From NCBI GenBank assembly GCA_002497765.1, contig DAET01000022.1, positions 1 through 30,132 on the forward strand: a stretch of DNA of 30,132 bases. Direction: 5' to 3'. Positions 1 through 9,512 of this stretch are shown here, in pieces; position 1 is the stretch's first letter, and each line of letters begins with the position of its first letter. The notes under the pieces were generated by a model that saw only the letters and a list, made by a program, of their open reading frames with translations, was not told the DNA's origin and did no database searches. Origin of the DNA: Euryarchaeota archaeon UBA486. GTDB taxonomy: Archaea; Thermoplasmatota; Poseidoniia; Poseidoniales; Poseidoniaceae. A program made the position numbers and the translations under genes.

Positions 1-1227
1 AGGCTCAGGGACAAAAATCAGGCACCGTTCGTTGGGTTGAGCAAGCGAGCGAATCAGTGCAGAATGTTCCGAAGCGTCTCGGCCGTCCTCAAGCAAGATG
101 CCACCGTTGTAGGGCAGGTAGCCTCGCTTCCGAATGGTGGCCTGAATCAGATCCATCTCACCGTCAAAGCCTGCAGCCACGAGTTCCTCAGCGATGCGCG
201 GCATGACAATTTCACACATTTCAACGGTTAACGGGTCGATTCGCAAGGATTTGTGGAACCCCTTCCGAGAAAGCAAGCGGTTGGCGTATCCCGAGAGCCG
301 TGGGTCGGGGTGTTGGGCCCAGCCGGGCAGCGCCACTTTGATGTGGGCGTCGTTCAAAAGCACATATTCGGTTGGAGAGAGGGATTCGTTAAGCAACATG
401 TGATTCAATTCGGAGGAGAGCGGGAGTTCTCCGGTGGTTGCCAGCTCTCGTGCTCGCTCGAGCATGTTCACGAGGTAGGCTTGCGTGAGCATGTTCACTT
501 TGTGGAAGTAGACCTGCTGGTACATGTGGTAGCGGGTGACAAGGTAGGCTTCGATGGCCGGCAGGCCCCATCGCTTGACAAACATGCGGCCGTCGTCGCC
601 AACACGAAGGGCACGAATCACACGGGCGCTGTCGAAGCCACCGATTTGTGCACCGGTGTTGGCCTGGTCACGGATCATGTAGTCCATGCGGTCCACATCG
701 AGTTGGCTGCTCACGATTTCCTTCATGAAGCGAGGGATGGGTTGGCCGTTGTGTTCGTCTTCACCGTCCATCAGCGCAAAAAGACGTCCCAGTCGCTCCT
801 CGCCAAGAACCTCACGAACCGCTTTCCCGATGGCCGTGTCCTTGGACTCAAGGATGTCGCGGCCCCAGGCCTCGTGTGAGCGGAAGGTGGCGTACACCCG
901 AGGCGTCTCAAGAAGATGCGAGTAAGGAGGGTGGCCGATGTCATGGAGCAACGCAGCAAGTTGCACCAATTCCTCGTCGTCTTTTGAGAGCAAGCCTGGA
1001 TGGACTTCGTTGAGATGGGTAGCCAACTCACCGGCCAAATGGTAGGCGCCCAGCGAGTGAGCGAAACGGTTGTGCGTGGCCGCCGGGAACACATACTCGC
1101 AGGTCGAGAGTTGCTGGATGGCCCGCAGCCGTTGAAATTCGGGCGTGTCAATGATGCTGGCATGGGCCGCAGGCACCAAAATGTCACGATGAATTTCATC
1201 GCGAATCACGCGGTCTCTGATGTTCAT
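1..1227 (-). CDS. HD-domain phosphohydrolase (dNTPase/SAMHD1-like), partial at window edge
   Basis: Reading the minus strand from the ATG at 1227 gives an uninterrupted frame of about 409 codons that runs off the window start, so the C-terminus is missing. The protein resembles the COG1078 HD phosphohydrolases. Metal-binding residues are visible as HNRFAHSLG (His52, His57), LLHDIGHPPYSH (His95-Asp96, His99) and LDVDRMDYMIRD near residues 177-187, the Asp-rich motif typical of dGTPase/SAMHD1 relatives. Family members hydrolyse dNTPs or other nucleotides in the cytoplasm; the substrate here cannot be read from sequence. The start is supported by a TATA-like box centred about 27 bases upstream, which implies a leaderless transcript. 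It is divergent from the OB-fold gene at 1327 and shares its promoter region. Confidence 0.88.
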   Translation of the reverse strand, partial: MNIRDRVIRDEIHRDILVPAAHASIIDTPEFQRLRAIQQLSTCEYVFPAATHNRFAHSLGAYHLAGELATHLNEVHPGLLSKDDEELVQLAALLHDIGHPPYSHLLETPRVYATFRSHEAWGRDILESKDTAIGKAVREVLGEERLGRLFALMDGEDEHNGQPIPRFMKEIVSSQLDVDRMDYMIRDQANTGAQIGGFDSARVIRALRVGDDGRMFVKRWGLPAIEAYLVTRYHMYQQVYFHKVNMLTQAYLVNMLERARELATTGELPLSSELNHMLLNESLSPTEYVLLNDAHIKVALPGWAQHPDPRLSGYANRLLSRKGFHKSLRIDPLTVEMCEIVMPRIAEELVAAGFDGEMDLIQATIRKRGYLPYNGGILLEDGRDASEHSALIRSLAQPNERCLIFVPEP

Positions 1228-1251
1228 GATGACCTTCGGTCTTCTCTTTTC

Positions 1252-1257
1252 TTTATA
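1252..1257 (-). promoter_or_regulatory. TATA box for the HD-domain gene
   Basis: The minus strand reads TATAAA here, followed by a purine-rich stretch. Its centre is about 27 bases upstream of the ATG at 1227, the usual TATA-to-start spacing in archaea, so transcription should begin at or next to the start codon. The box touches the left arm of the inverted repeat at 1256-1301. Confidence 0.6.
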
Positions 1258-1301
1258 GCCCTTCTCGGAACGAGACGGAGCGACCCGTGAGAGAAGGGCT
1301 A
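1256..1301. repeat. 11-base inverted repeat between divergent genes
   Basis: The arms TAGCCCTTCTC (1256-1266) and GAGAAGGGCTA (1291-1301) are perfectly complementary and separated by 24 bases. They fill most of the gap between the HD gene and the OB-fold gene and abut the HD gene TATA box. The repeat could be a shared operator, or a hairpin in the leader of the plus-strand gene. Confidence 0.55.
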
Positions 1302-1326
1302 AGCGTGGTCATTGACAGGCGCCAGC

Positions 1327-3078
1327 ATGGCCGATGCGGTGAAGGGACTGATGGACCGAATCACCAACGACGACCCGGAAACTCGCGGGCAGCAATTGTG
1401 GGTCATGTTTGCCTTGGCGATGTTCCTCGTGGCCACCCTCAACTGGTACGCCTATGTGCGTGAACCCGAGGTTATCGAAGTTCGCCAACTCCTCGAATAC
1501 AAAAACGAGGTCGTCAAGGTTGAAGGCACGTTGATCTCATGGGTCGAGGACCCCTACGGCTCGGGCGATGACCGGGTGGACGCCATCATCGACGATGGAA
1601 CCGGCGTGGTCGAATCACGATGGTATCGACCGGGGAACATGCCGCCCATCGGCACCACCGTGACGGTCATGGGCGACGTCATCGAATACGACGGGAGGGT
1701 CTGGATTCAATCCCTTGGCGCAGGCGCCATGGAATGGACGACCAGCGACCTCCCTGAAGTGGAAAAGTTGGCCATCGCAGATGTTGCTCAAGACCCGTTC
1801 GCCTACGAAGGCGAAGTCATCCAATTGACCGGATTCATTGGCGAGTCCATCGCGCCCGATGCGACCTTCACTTCAGCCTACTTGGGCGACCACCCCAGCT
1901 ACGGGAACTCAGAACACCAAATGCATCTCATCATCCGCTCGGCCATCGGCCAGTGGGTAGAAGCCACCTCAAAGGTGGAAGTTCAAGGGATTTTGACCTA
2001 CCAGCAGCGCGACCTTCGTTGGAGCCTTCAGGTCCAGGGCCCTGAGATTCTCGTCGACCGAAACCATGTGGTCAATGTCCCGCAGTTGGACTGGAATGCT
2101 CAGGCAACGTGGTCGTACCAATCCGGACAAACCGTCACCATGACCGGCGTGCTGACCACCTCGGAGACGGATTGGAGGCTGTATGGCCCCAGCGGCACCT
2201 CCATCTGCGTCCTCCCTACCGACGAGGACCGAGCAAGCGACGAGTCCAGCTCCATGCACAACACCCTGCAAACCGTGGAGGGCAGATTGCTGTGGTCCGA
2301 GACCGAAGCCGGCTGGTGCATCGATGCCAACAACGGCGCTTCACCTACGCTGGTGAACCCGGAAACACCGATCAGCCTGATGGCCATGCTCTCCGCTGAC
2401 CCCATCGGCATGGTGGCGGATCCAGATGCCACCTACACCCTCTCGGCCTACGTCAAGTATGCTGTTGAACCCGGCGTGGAAAACGAGGAGGCGTACTTCG
2501 TTGATGCTGCGTCGTACACCCCAGGTTGGACCACCGTGGCCGTCAACGTGCCCGGTCCACGAACAGCCTGGCTTGAAACCGGACAGAACATCATCGCCAA
2601 CGTGTCCGTCGGTTGGGATGACGAGGACATGCGCATTCGACTGACCGTCCACGACTACACCCTCGGCACCGTTCCCTCAGCCCGTACGCTGCTGTGGGAC
2701 GACGGTGCCACCCAGTGGAGTTACGCTCGTGAGCAGAATGTCCTCCTCAACGGCAAGGCAACCGAAATCGAAGGCCAGTGGCACCTCGTCCGAGATGGTT
2801 CGAACGATTCCATCGTGCTCAACCTCCTACCGCAAGCCATCGGTGTTGACCAGTATCACCTCGATCAGTCCATGACATGGGCGGGACGGCTGCGCCAGGT
2901 GCAAAGCGATGATGGCATGAGCCTCGTCTACACGCTCGACCAAGCCGATGTGCTTGACAGCGACGGGGATGGACTCGGAGATACGTTGGAGGACACCATT
3001 GGCACTTCACCGACATCGGAAGACTCTGACGACGACGGTGTTGGTGACCGAGAGGCGTACGAAAACGGACAATCGTGA
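1327..3078 (+). CDS. Membrane-anchored OB-fold protein with C-terminal Ca-binding repeats
   Basis: A 583-residue protein of no named family that I recognise. A hydrophobic segment at about residues 23-43 is a signal anchor, so the remainder is probably outside the cell. Residues 50-132 and roughly 145-240 read as OB-fold-like beta barrels (VVKVEGTLISW, VIQLTGFIGES, VEVQGILTY), and a third similar unit lies near 255-335. The C-terminus (about 544-583) has two Asp-rich calcium-binding repeats of thrombospondin type 3 type (DSDGDGLGD, DSDDDGVGD). An in-frame TTG at 1312 is an alternative start; ATG at 1327 is preferred because the extension adds only five residues. The next gene's Shine-Dalgarno overlaps this stop codon, suggesting co-translation with the permease. 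OB folds can bind nucleic acid or sugars; the ligand is unknown. Confidence 0.72.
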   Translation: MADAVKGLMDRITNDDPETRGQQLWVMFALAMFLVATLNWYAYVREPEVIEVRQLLEYKNEVVKVEGTLISWVEDPYGSGDDRVDAIIDDGTGVVESRWYRPGNMPPIGTTVTVMGDVIEYDGRVWIQSLGAGAMEWTTSDLPEVEKLAIADVAQDPFAYEGEVIQLTGFIGESIAPDATFTSAYLGDHPSYGNSEHQMHLIIRSAIGQWVEATSKVEVQGILTYQQRDLRWSLQVQGPEILVDRNHVVNVPQLDWNAQATWSYQSGQTVTMTGVLTTSETDWRLYGPSGTSICVLPTDEDRASDESSSMHNTLQTVEGRLLWSETEAGWCIDANNGASPTLVNPETPISLMAMLSADPIGMVADPDATYTLSAYVKYAVEPGVENEEAYFVDAASYTPGWTTVAVNVPGPRTAWLETGQNIIANVSVGWDDEDMRIRLTVHDYTLGTVPSARTLLWDDGATQWSYAREQNVLLNGKATEIEGQWHLVRDGSNDSIVLNLLPQAIGVDQYHLDQSMTWAGRLRQVQSDDGMSLVYTLDQADVLDSDGDGLGDTLEDTIGTSPTSEDSDDDGVGDREAYENGQS

Positions 3079-3087
3079 GGTGGGCGT

Positions 3088-4590
3088 ATGCTGGAAGGGT
3101 ACTTTTTGGACTTGGCGTGGCTTTTGGGCGCCTTGTTCTTCGGCGTCATGCTGGGTTCCCTGACCGGGTTGATTCCTGGTTTTCACGTCAACAACGTGGC
3201 TCTCATCCTTCTCGCGCTCAGTCCTGCCCTGTTGGATTTGGGCATTCCGCTGGCATCGGTGGCCGCCATCATCGTCGCCACGGGAACCGTCCACACCTTC
3301 CTGAATTACATCCCATCAGCACTCATCGGAGCGCCGGACGGTGACACAGCGCTCTCACTTCTTCCGGGCCACCGCATGCTGCTTTCGGGCAACGCAGCCC
3401 GGGGCGTAGCGTGGTCAGCACGAGGGTCGCAACTCGGCCTGTTCCTCTCCCTCCCTCTCATCGTCCTCGCTCGAATCGCCTTTGGGCCTGAACTGGGCTG
3501 GTACGAAAAGCTGCGTTCGGTTCTTCCGTTTGTGCTCCTGACCATCTCCTTTTTGCTCTTGGCCACCGAAACGACGCGCCTCGACTGGCCAAGCTGGTTG
3601 CAGCGGATGACCCGAGGAAAACTCGGGCGAGATTCTCGGTTTGCTGGTTTCCTGGCAGCCACGGCGTTCTTCCTTCTCGCAGGCATGTACGGTTGGGGCG
3701 TGTTTACGCTGCCCGCTCGCTCACCGGTTGGCATGCCCGATGCCAGTCTGTTGCTTCCGAGCCTCGCGGGCTTGTTCGGTATTGCCAACTTGCTCGACAT
3801 TTACGCCACAACTTCCCACCTTCCGCCGCAACGAGAAAATTGGGCCCTGCCACCTGTCCGCCCGCTCGTGGTGCCGTGTTTCTGGTCGAGCGTTGCCGGG
3901 GCCTCAATGGGCGTCCTGCCCGGTATGACGGCCTCACAAGCCACGGTCTTGGTGATGGGTGGTCGGAACCTCGCAGCCAAGGCCCAAGGAAAGCAAGGCT
4001 ATGGTATGGATTGGGAGACACGTCGTCTCACAGAACTCAGCGACGATGAATTGCTGGAAATCGCCAAGGCAGAAGCTGATGAAGGCGTCGAAGGCCCACA
4101 AACAAAGCAAGATTTGGAAGTGATTGCTTTGCTTTCGGCGACCAATACAGCGGTCACCGTCATGGTTCTCGGCTTCCTCTACATCATCAGCCGGTCTCGG
4201 TCCGGTGCCACCTTGGCGCTGAAGATGATGTATCCCATTGAAACATGGTCGTCGCTTGAGCCAACCTCCGATTTCATTCGCCTCTTGGCCGTCACCCTCG
4301 CAGCAGGACTGCTCGCCATGCCCATGATGCGCTACGTCGGCATGGGCATGCTTCGACTGCACGCCGCCATCCCGCTCCAACAAATGGTGATGGGGGTCAT
4401 TCTGTTTGTCGTGGCGTTGGTGTGGCTCTCCACCGGCTTTGTAGGAATTGGTGTGCTCATCGTTGGCACCATCATCGGCTTGCTGCCCCCACGAATCGGT
4501 ATTCGGCGCTCACACGGCATGGGCATTATTCTGGTGCCCATCATGATCTACACCTTTGCCCAGAAATTCGACAGTTTCGGCTTTATTTGA
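3088..4590 (+). CDS. TctA-family (COG1784-like) membrane transporter
   Basis: A 500-residue polytopic membrane protein similar to archaeal TctA-family proteins, relatives of the large membrane subunit of tripartite tricarboxylate transporters. Near the N-terminus it carries GSLTGLIPGFHVNN (about residues 23-36), followed by GAPDGDTALSLLPGHRM. A charged insert at about residues 300-345 (RRLTELSDDELLEIAKAEAD) interrupts the helices and may be cytoplasmic. No small membrane subunit (TctB) or binding protein (TctC) is nearby, so it probably acts alone or with unlinked partners; the substrate is unknown. GAGGTG at 3077-3082, overlapping the previous stop, is a good Shine-Dalgarno five bases before the ATG. 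Confidence 0.75.
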   Translation: MLEGYFLDLAWLLGALFFGVMLGSLTGLIPGFHVNNVALILLALSPALLDLGIPLASVAAIIVATGTVHTFLNYIPSALIGAPDGDTALSLLPGHRMLLSGNAARGVAWSARGSQLGLFLSLPLIVLARIAFGPELGWYEKLRSVLPFVLLTISFLLLATETTRLDWPSWLQRMTRGKLGRDSRFAGFLAATAFFLLAGMYGWGVFTLPARSPVGMPDASLLLPSLAGLFGIANLLDIYATTSHLPPQRENWALPPVRPLVVPCFWSSVAGASMGVLPGMTASQATVLVMGGRNLAAKAQGKQGYGMDWETRRLTELSDDELLEIAKAEADEGVEGPQTKQDLEVIALLSATNTAVTVMVLGFLYIISRSRSGATLALKMMYPIETWSSLEPTSDFIRLLAVTLAAGLLAMPMMRYVGMGMLRLHAAIPLQQMVMGVILFVVALVWLSTGFVGIGVLIVGTIIGLLPPRIGIRRSHGMGIILVPIMIYTFAQKFDSFGFI

Positions 4591-4608
4591 CCAACGGACG
4601 TGACCACG

Positions 4609-7600
4609 ATGAAGAACACATTGACCGCCAGCAGCCTAATTCTCCTCTTCCTGCTTTCCTTGACCTCACCCATGGCAACCACCCTCGCCGATGTCTCTAG
4701 CCCAACCCATGCTGGGCGCTCCACGGCGTGTTCTGGGTATGTTTGCCTCAACGAAGTCATCCCCAACCCCAACGGGTTCGACGACGCCAACTATCCCGGA
4801 GGGGAGTGGTTTGAGCTCTACAACAGCGGCACGTTGGCCGTTGATTTGACCGGATGGAAGGTCACCACCAGCGCTTCGAAGACCCTCAATTTCAACGCCA
4901 ACACCATTGTTGGTTATCAGGCAGGAAACAGTTCGACCTGGACAATTTCACCCGGCGATTACATGGTGATTGCTCGAAACGGCGATTCCAACTTCTACAT
5001 GACCAATTCAGGCATGTCGATGACCTTGGTGGACAACAACAACAACAATCTCCATCAGGCTACATGGGGAACGGTCATCTCCGGAAAGAGCTACGAGCAA
5101 GACCCCAGCAGCGCCACGGCCAACTGGATCGCCACCAACAACCCCACGCCCGGCGAGGTCAACACGGCCACGGGAAGCAACACCCTGATTCCGGGCGACC
5201 TCATCATGACCGAGGTCATGGCCAACCCGTGGCCTTCGTTTGACAACGCCACCTGGCCCGGCGGTGAATGGGTTGAAATTTTGAACACGGGAACCGCAGA
5301 CATCGACTTGACGGGGTATTCAATTGAGGACGCTGCTGGGAACGCCCTGCCGTTCAACAGCAGTCACTTGGTCAACGCTTCGCAGAGCATGCTCATCTCA
5401 CCGGGCGAGCACCGCATCGTGGCCGTGAACGGCACGAGCAGCTACGGTGTGCTCAACAACGGTGTGGAATCCCTCACGCTGAAATGGCCCAACGGGAGCC
5501 GTTCACAGGAGATCTCCTACTCTTCAACCATTCAGGGCTTCTCGCTCATGGAATCCACCACCACCAACGCACCGTGGACCTATGCGCCCTACCCCACGCC
5601 CGAAGGCATGAACCCCCTTCCGCTGGAACTCATGCCTCGGCAGGTTGGCGACGTGCAGATGACCGAAGTGTTGTCCAACGCTACCAACGACGGGGCCTCG
5701 TTCCCCGACGGCGAATGGATTGAACTCCACAACACGGGCCAGGGCTCGATTGACCTCATGGGTTGGAGCATCATGGACGGCATGGGCAACTTGACCTTCC
5801 TGGACCCGGGCACCTTGGTGTTCAATTCCACCCAAGGTTCCACCGTGATTGACCCCGACGGTCGTCGACTCGTCCAGTTCACCTCCTACACAGAATTGTG
5901 GGACAACCACAACCACCTCTTCCTGCGAGACATGACCGAGCAGATTGTCGATACGGCACACTACACCACCGACTACGGCGAAGACATGGCGCTGGTCCGT
6001 GGAAGCAACGCAGCCGATGCGTGGACGCCCGCCCCGTGGAAAACACCAGGCCAACCCGAGCCGGGCTCCACGCCATCATCAACCACCATTTTGTTTTCAG
6101 AAATCCTACCGGACGCCGTGGGTTCCGACAGTCAATCGTGGCCCAACGGGGAATGGATTGAACTCTACAACTACGGTTCCATGGACGTCGATGTCGCCGG
6201 ATGGAAACTCCAAGCTCCCTCTCGAACCCTGACGCTGCACGAGCACAACATGCCCCTGCAGGACACGACGGTGGTGAAAGCAGGTGAGGCTGTGCTCATC
6301 GCGCTCAACGGAACCAGCAGTTTCTATCTCAAGCACACCGCTCCCGATTCCATCGGTCTGGTCGACGCTGCGGGATCATCGGTGGACACCATCGCATGGG
6401 CCGAGACCATTGAGGGTGAATCCCTCTTGGCCCCCAACAGCACACACGCCGGTGTCGGGCCAAACGCCAGCAACGCCACGGGCAATTGGATTCAGTCGGC
6501 ATGGGCCACACCCGGTGAAGTCAACCCCGAATGGGCAGCGTACAGCGGTTCAACCTCACTTGCCATCACCGAAGTCCTCCCGTACTGCAACGACGATTCC
6601 ATTGAGCCCACCGAGGATTGGGTTGAGGTCCACAACACGGGGTCAAGCTCACTGAACATCAGCCGATGGTCGGTCCTCAACGCCGATGGCGACCGGCGCT
6701 TCATGAGGATGGACAGCCTCTGGGCCGCCGCCAACACCACCGCCAAAGAGGTGCTCAACCCCGACGAGCGTGCGGTCTTTTTGATGGATGAATACATCTT
6801 AACCGGGCTTGGCGACGCCTTCCAACTCCTCCACCCTGATGGGGATTCGGTTGCAGGCGCATCATGGACGGCCATCACCGACTGCCAGACGCTCATGCCG
6901 GGAGAAACCATGAGCAGCGACTGGGTCCACACCCTGTGGCCAACCCCCGGTGAAGCGGAACCGAACCCTTCCGACTTTGCCACCAAAGATGACCTTCGGT
7001 TCACACGATTCATGCCTTCTGCATCAACCGACATTTCATCGGACATGGAATTCATCGAACTTGCCAACCAAGGCGATGAATTGGCGGTGCTCAACGGTTG
7101 GACCTTCCGAACCACCACGGGCAGTTCCAGTTACAACGCCACCATCACCTCGTTGATGATCCAACCCGGTGAAACCGTGGTGTTGGCCAACGATGCTGAT
7201 GCACTCGGCGTCTACGAGGACGGTACCGTGGTTGACCTCGGCGGTGTTTTGGACCGCACGTTCTACTTCCCGAATTCCGGTGCTGCCCTGCAACTTCTGG
7301 ACAGCGCAGGCCAGCAGGCCGACACGTTGGTGTACGGCAACGGCCCGGTGGAGATTGCTGGTTGGACCGGCATTGCGCTGGCCGAACCGATCGCCAACCT
7401 CGACAACCTGATCTACCTGCGTGGTAGCGGTTGCGGCGACACACCCGACACCAACACGGTGGCTGACTGGCACGAACAGTGGAGCCGACTGGGTGGCAGC
7501 ACCTTCTGCTTCGACACAAACGTGGTTGAGAGCGGCACCATCACACCGCTCATCGCGCCCGAACACGGTTTGGCAGACCTTCTTGCTTGGATTGACAGCG

Positions 7601-9480
7601 CCACGGACTCGTTGCACGTTCACATGTACCTGCTCCATGAGGTCCACCTCGTGGAAGCCATGATCGATGCGCAGAACCGAGGCGTTAACGTCACCGTGGT
7701 CCTTGACTACGGCGACAGCTGGTGGAATGAATACGACCTTGACACCCAGCGTGGCATGGCCACGACACTGTTGGCCGCCGGCGTCGATGTGCACTGGTTC
7801 GGCGACACGGGCGAAAACCCCTACGCCTACATTCACAGCAAGGTCGCTGTCAAGGACGGCGAGAGTGTGTGGATTGGTTCAGGCAACTGGAAATCCTCCT
7901 CTCACCCAGCCCCGGGCGATGCTGGAAACCGAGACTGGGGGGTGCTCGTCGACAGTGCATCAGTGGCCAATGTGGTGCTCAATCATCTGGCGTTTGATGA
8001 GAACGCCGCCCGAGAGCACATCACGCCAGTCAAGGCCAGCGACGCGCCAACCGGTTGGACCATGCCGACGTCCTCCGCCATCATCGGGGAAACTGCAGCC
8101 GGCATCACCGGCGCATTCGAAGCCAACCTTCTGGTGTGCCCTGACAATTGCATCGATGAGCTCGTCAGCGCTCTCGACGGGGCGGACGAGGAACTCTTGC
8201 TTTCCCTGCAATACCTGGACATGGATTGGTCGTGGGGCTGGGGCGACAACCCGTTGCTTGAAGCGCTCGAGAGTGCCGCAGAGCGTGGCGTACGGTTGCG
8301 GTTGATCCTCAACGGCGCCTACCTCGACGAGGACATTCAAAGCGTGGTTGACCGCTTCAACGAAGAGTGGAACTTCACCAAGGGCTACGACACGTCAGCC
8401 ATCGTCATGAGCAGCGACGACCAGGTCACGAAACTCCACAACAAGGGCGTCATCATCGACGGCGAGCACGTCCTTGTCTCCTCGATCAACTGGGGCGACT
8501 CAGCATTGGTTCGGAACCGTGAGATGGGGCTGATGCTGTCAAGTGAAGCCGTCGCCCAAGTCTACGTCGACTCGTGGTACGAGGACTGGAACCGTCTCGA
8601 CAACACCACGGACACGGATCAAGATCGGCTGCTGGATCGTTGGGAGGTCGAGCACGGCTTGACCCGAACACAACGCAGCGTTGCAGGTGAAAGCACCATG
8701 GATGAATCCATGCTCGATGCAGATGACGACGGGTTGACCAACTTCGCCGAGCAACTCCACGGTGGCGACCCCAACAAAGCCGACACCGACGGCGATTGCA
8801 TCACCGACGACTTGGAAGTGGCGTGGGCTCAAGCCACGGCACTCAACGACAGTCTGGACGATGTATCTCCTACCGATGCGCTCCTGCTTTTGGACGCTGA
8901 CGGCGACGGCCAAGACGATCATGAAGTCCTGGGTTGTGACCTTGCAGGTGTCGACATTGAACCCGTTGAGGAAAACAACACAACGGACAACCCCGACGCC
9001 GACAACGACGGTGTTCTCGACACCGAGGACGAATGTCCGGGTACACCAGCAGGCGTGGCGACCGATGCCAAGGGCTGCTCATCTCAACAACGCACCGAAT
9101 TGGTGGAGGACAGCACGGACAACACGGCCGGGGACTCAGCACAGTCGTTCTTCCTGACGTTGATGGTGCTCGCCCTGCTGCTGTCGGTCGGTGCCTACGT
9201 CGTGCTTCGCAACATGCGGGCAGAATCCGAGGAGGTCAAGGACGCCATCAGCGAAGCCGCCTTTGCCGACATTGCGCCAACCTCCGTCTCCAACGATGGA
9301 TGGCAGCAACCGGTGTTGAACGCCAGCCCTTCGGGCATCACGCCTGACATGCTGGCGCAGGTTCCGGGATGGACCGCCGAAGTGATTGAACAGTACATGG
9401 CGCAGGGTTGGACCTTTGACCAGCTGGTGACCTACTATCAAGAACAAGTTGCTCAACATACACAAGAAGAGCAACATTGA
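4609..9480 (+). CDS. Giant surface protein: six lamin-tail domains, phospholipase-D-like nuclease, Ca-binding repeats, C-terminal anchor
   Basis: A 1623-residue exported protein. Residues 1-27 form a signal peptide ending in TLA. Six lamin-tail domains follow, starting near residues 45, 196, 347, 493, 651 and 795; most open with (M/S/N)EV or SEI followed by GEW(I/V/F)E(L/I)xNxG. A phospholipase-D superfamily unit spans about 976-1330 with two complete HxKx4D motifs: HSKVAVKD (His1076, Lys1078, Asp1083) and HNKGVIID (His1277, Lys1279, Asp1284). Asp-rich thrombospondin type 3-like repeats run from about 1333 to 1500. One membrane helix (1513-1533) is followed by a roughly 90-residue tail. PLD enzymes cleave phosphodiesters in DNA or phospholipids; lamin-tail domains often accompany secreted hydrolases, so a surface nuclease is my inference. 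ATG 4609 is chosen over GTG 4600 because it gives a clean signal peptide and has GGACGTGA five bases upstream. Confidence 0.85.
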   Translation: MKNTLTASSLILLFLLSLTSPMATTLADVSSPTHAGRSTACSGYVCLNEVIPNPNGFDDANYPGGEWFELYNSGTLAVDLTGWKVTTSASKTLNFNANTIVGYQAGNSSTWTISPGDYMVIARNGDSNFYMTNSGMSMTLVDNNNNNLHQATWGTVISGKSYEQDPSSATANWIATNNPTPGEVNTATGSNTLIPGDLIMTEVMANPWPSFDNATWPGGEWVEILNTGTADIDLTGYSIEDAAGNALPFNSSHLVNASQSMLISPGEHRIVAVNGTSSYGVLNNGVESLTLKWPNGSRSQEISYSSTIQGFSLMESTTTNAPWTYAPYPTPEGMNPLPLELMPRQVGDVQMTEVLSNATNDGASFPDGEWIELHNTGQGSIDLMGWSIMDGMGNLTFLDPGTLVFNSTQGSTVIDPDGRRLVQFTSYTELWDNHNHLFLRDMTEQIVDTAHYTTDYGEDMALVRGSNAADAWTPAPWKTPGQPEPGSTPSSTTILFSEILPDAVGSDSQSWPNGEWIELYNYGSMDVDVAGWKLQAPSRTLTLHEHNMPLQDTTVVKAGEAVLIALNGTSSFYLKHTAPDSIGLVDAAGSSVDTIAWAETIEGESLLAPNSTHAGVGPNASNATGNWIQSAWATPGEVNPEWAAYSGSTSLAITEVLPYCNDDSIEPTEDWVEVHNTGSSSLNISRWSVLNADGDRRFMRMDSLWAAANTTAKEVLNPDERAVFLMDEYILTGLGDAFQLLHPDGDSVAGASWTAITDCQTLMPGETMSSDWVHTLWPTPGEAEPNPSDFATKDDLRFTRFMPSASTDISSDMEFIELANQGDELAVLNGWTFRTTTGSSSYNATITSLMIQPGETVVLANDADALGVYEDGTVVDLGGVLDRTFYFPNSGAALQLLDSAGQQADTLVYGNGPVEIAGWTGIALAEPIANLDNLIYLRGSGCGDTPDTNTVADWHEQWSRLGGSTFCFDTNVVESGTITPLIAPEHGLADLLAWIDSATDSLHVHMYLLHEVHLVEAMIDAQNRGVNVTVVLDYGDSWWNEYDLDTQRGMATTLLAAGVDVHWFGDTGENPYAYIHSKVAVKDGESVWIGSGNWKSSSHPAPGDAGNRDWGVLVDSASVANVVLNHLAFDENAAREHITPVKASDAPTGWTMPTSSAIIGETAAGITGAFEANLLVCPDNCIDELVSALDGADEELLLSLQYLDMDWSWGWGDNPLLEALESAAERGVRLRLILNGAYLDEDIQSVVDRFNEEWNFTKGYDTSAIVMSSDDQVTKLHNKGVIIDGEHVLVSSINWGDSALVRNREMGLMLSSEAVAQVYVDSWYEDWNRLDNTTDTDQDRLLDRWEVEHGLTRTQRSVAGESTMDESMLDADDDGLTNFAEQLHGGDPNKADTDGDCITDDLEVAWAQATALNDSLDDVSPTDALLLLDADGDGQDDHEVLGCDLAGVDIEPVEENNTTDNPDADNDGVLDTEDECPGTPAGVATDAKGCSSQQRTELVEDSTDNTAGDSAQSFFLTLMVLALLLSVGAYVVLRNMRAESEEVKDAISEAAFADIAPTSVSNDGWQQPVLNASPSGITPDMLAQVPGWTAEVIEQYMAQGWTFDQLVTYYQEQVAQHTQEEQH

Positions 9481-9512
9481 AACGGGACCTTGCCAAGACA
9501 ACAGCGATAGCC

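Noticed and set aside
253..879. A 208-codon plus-strand open frame opposite the HD-domain gene.
   Set aside because: It is antisense to a frame with clear HD catalytic motifs and has low-complexity His/Val-rich content typical of a shadow frame.
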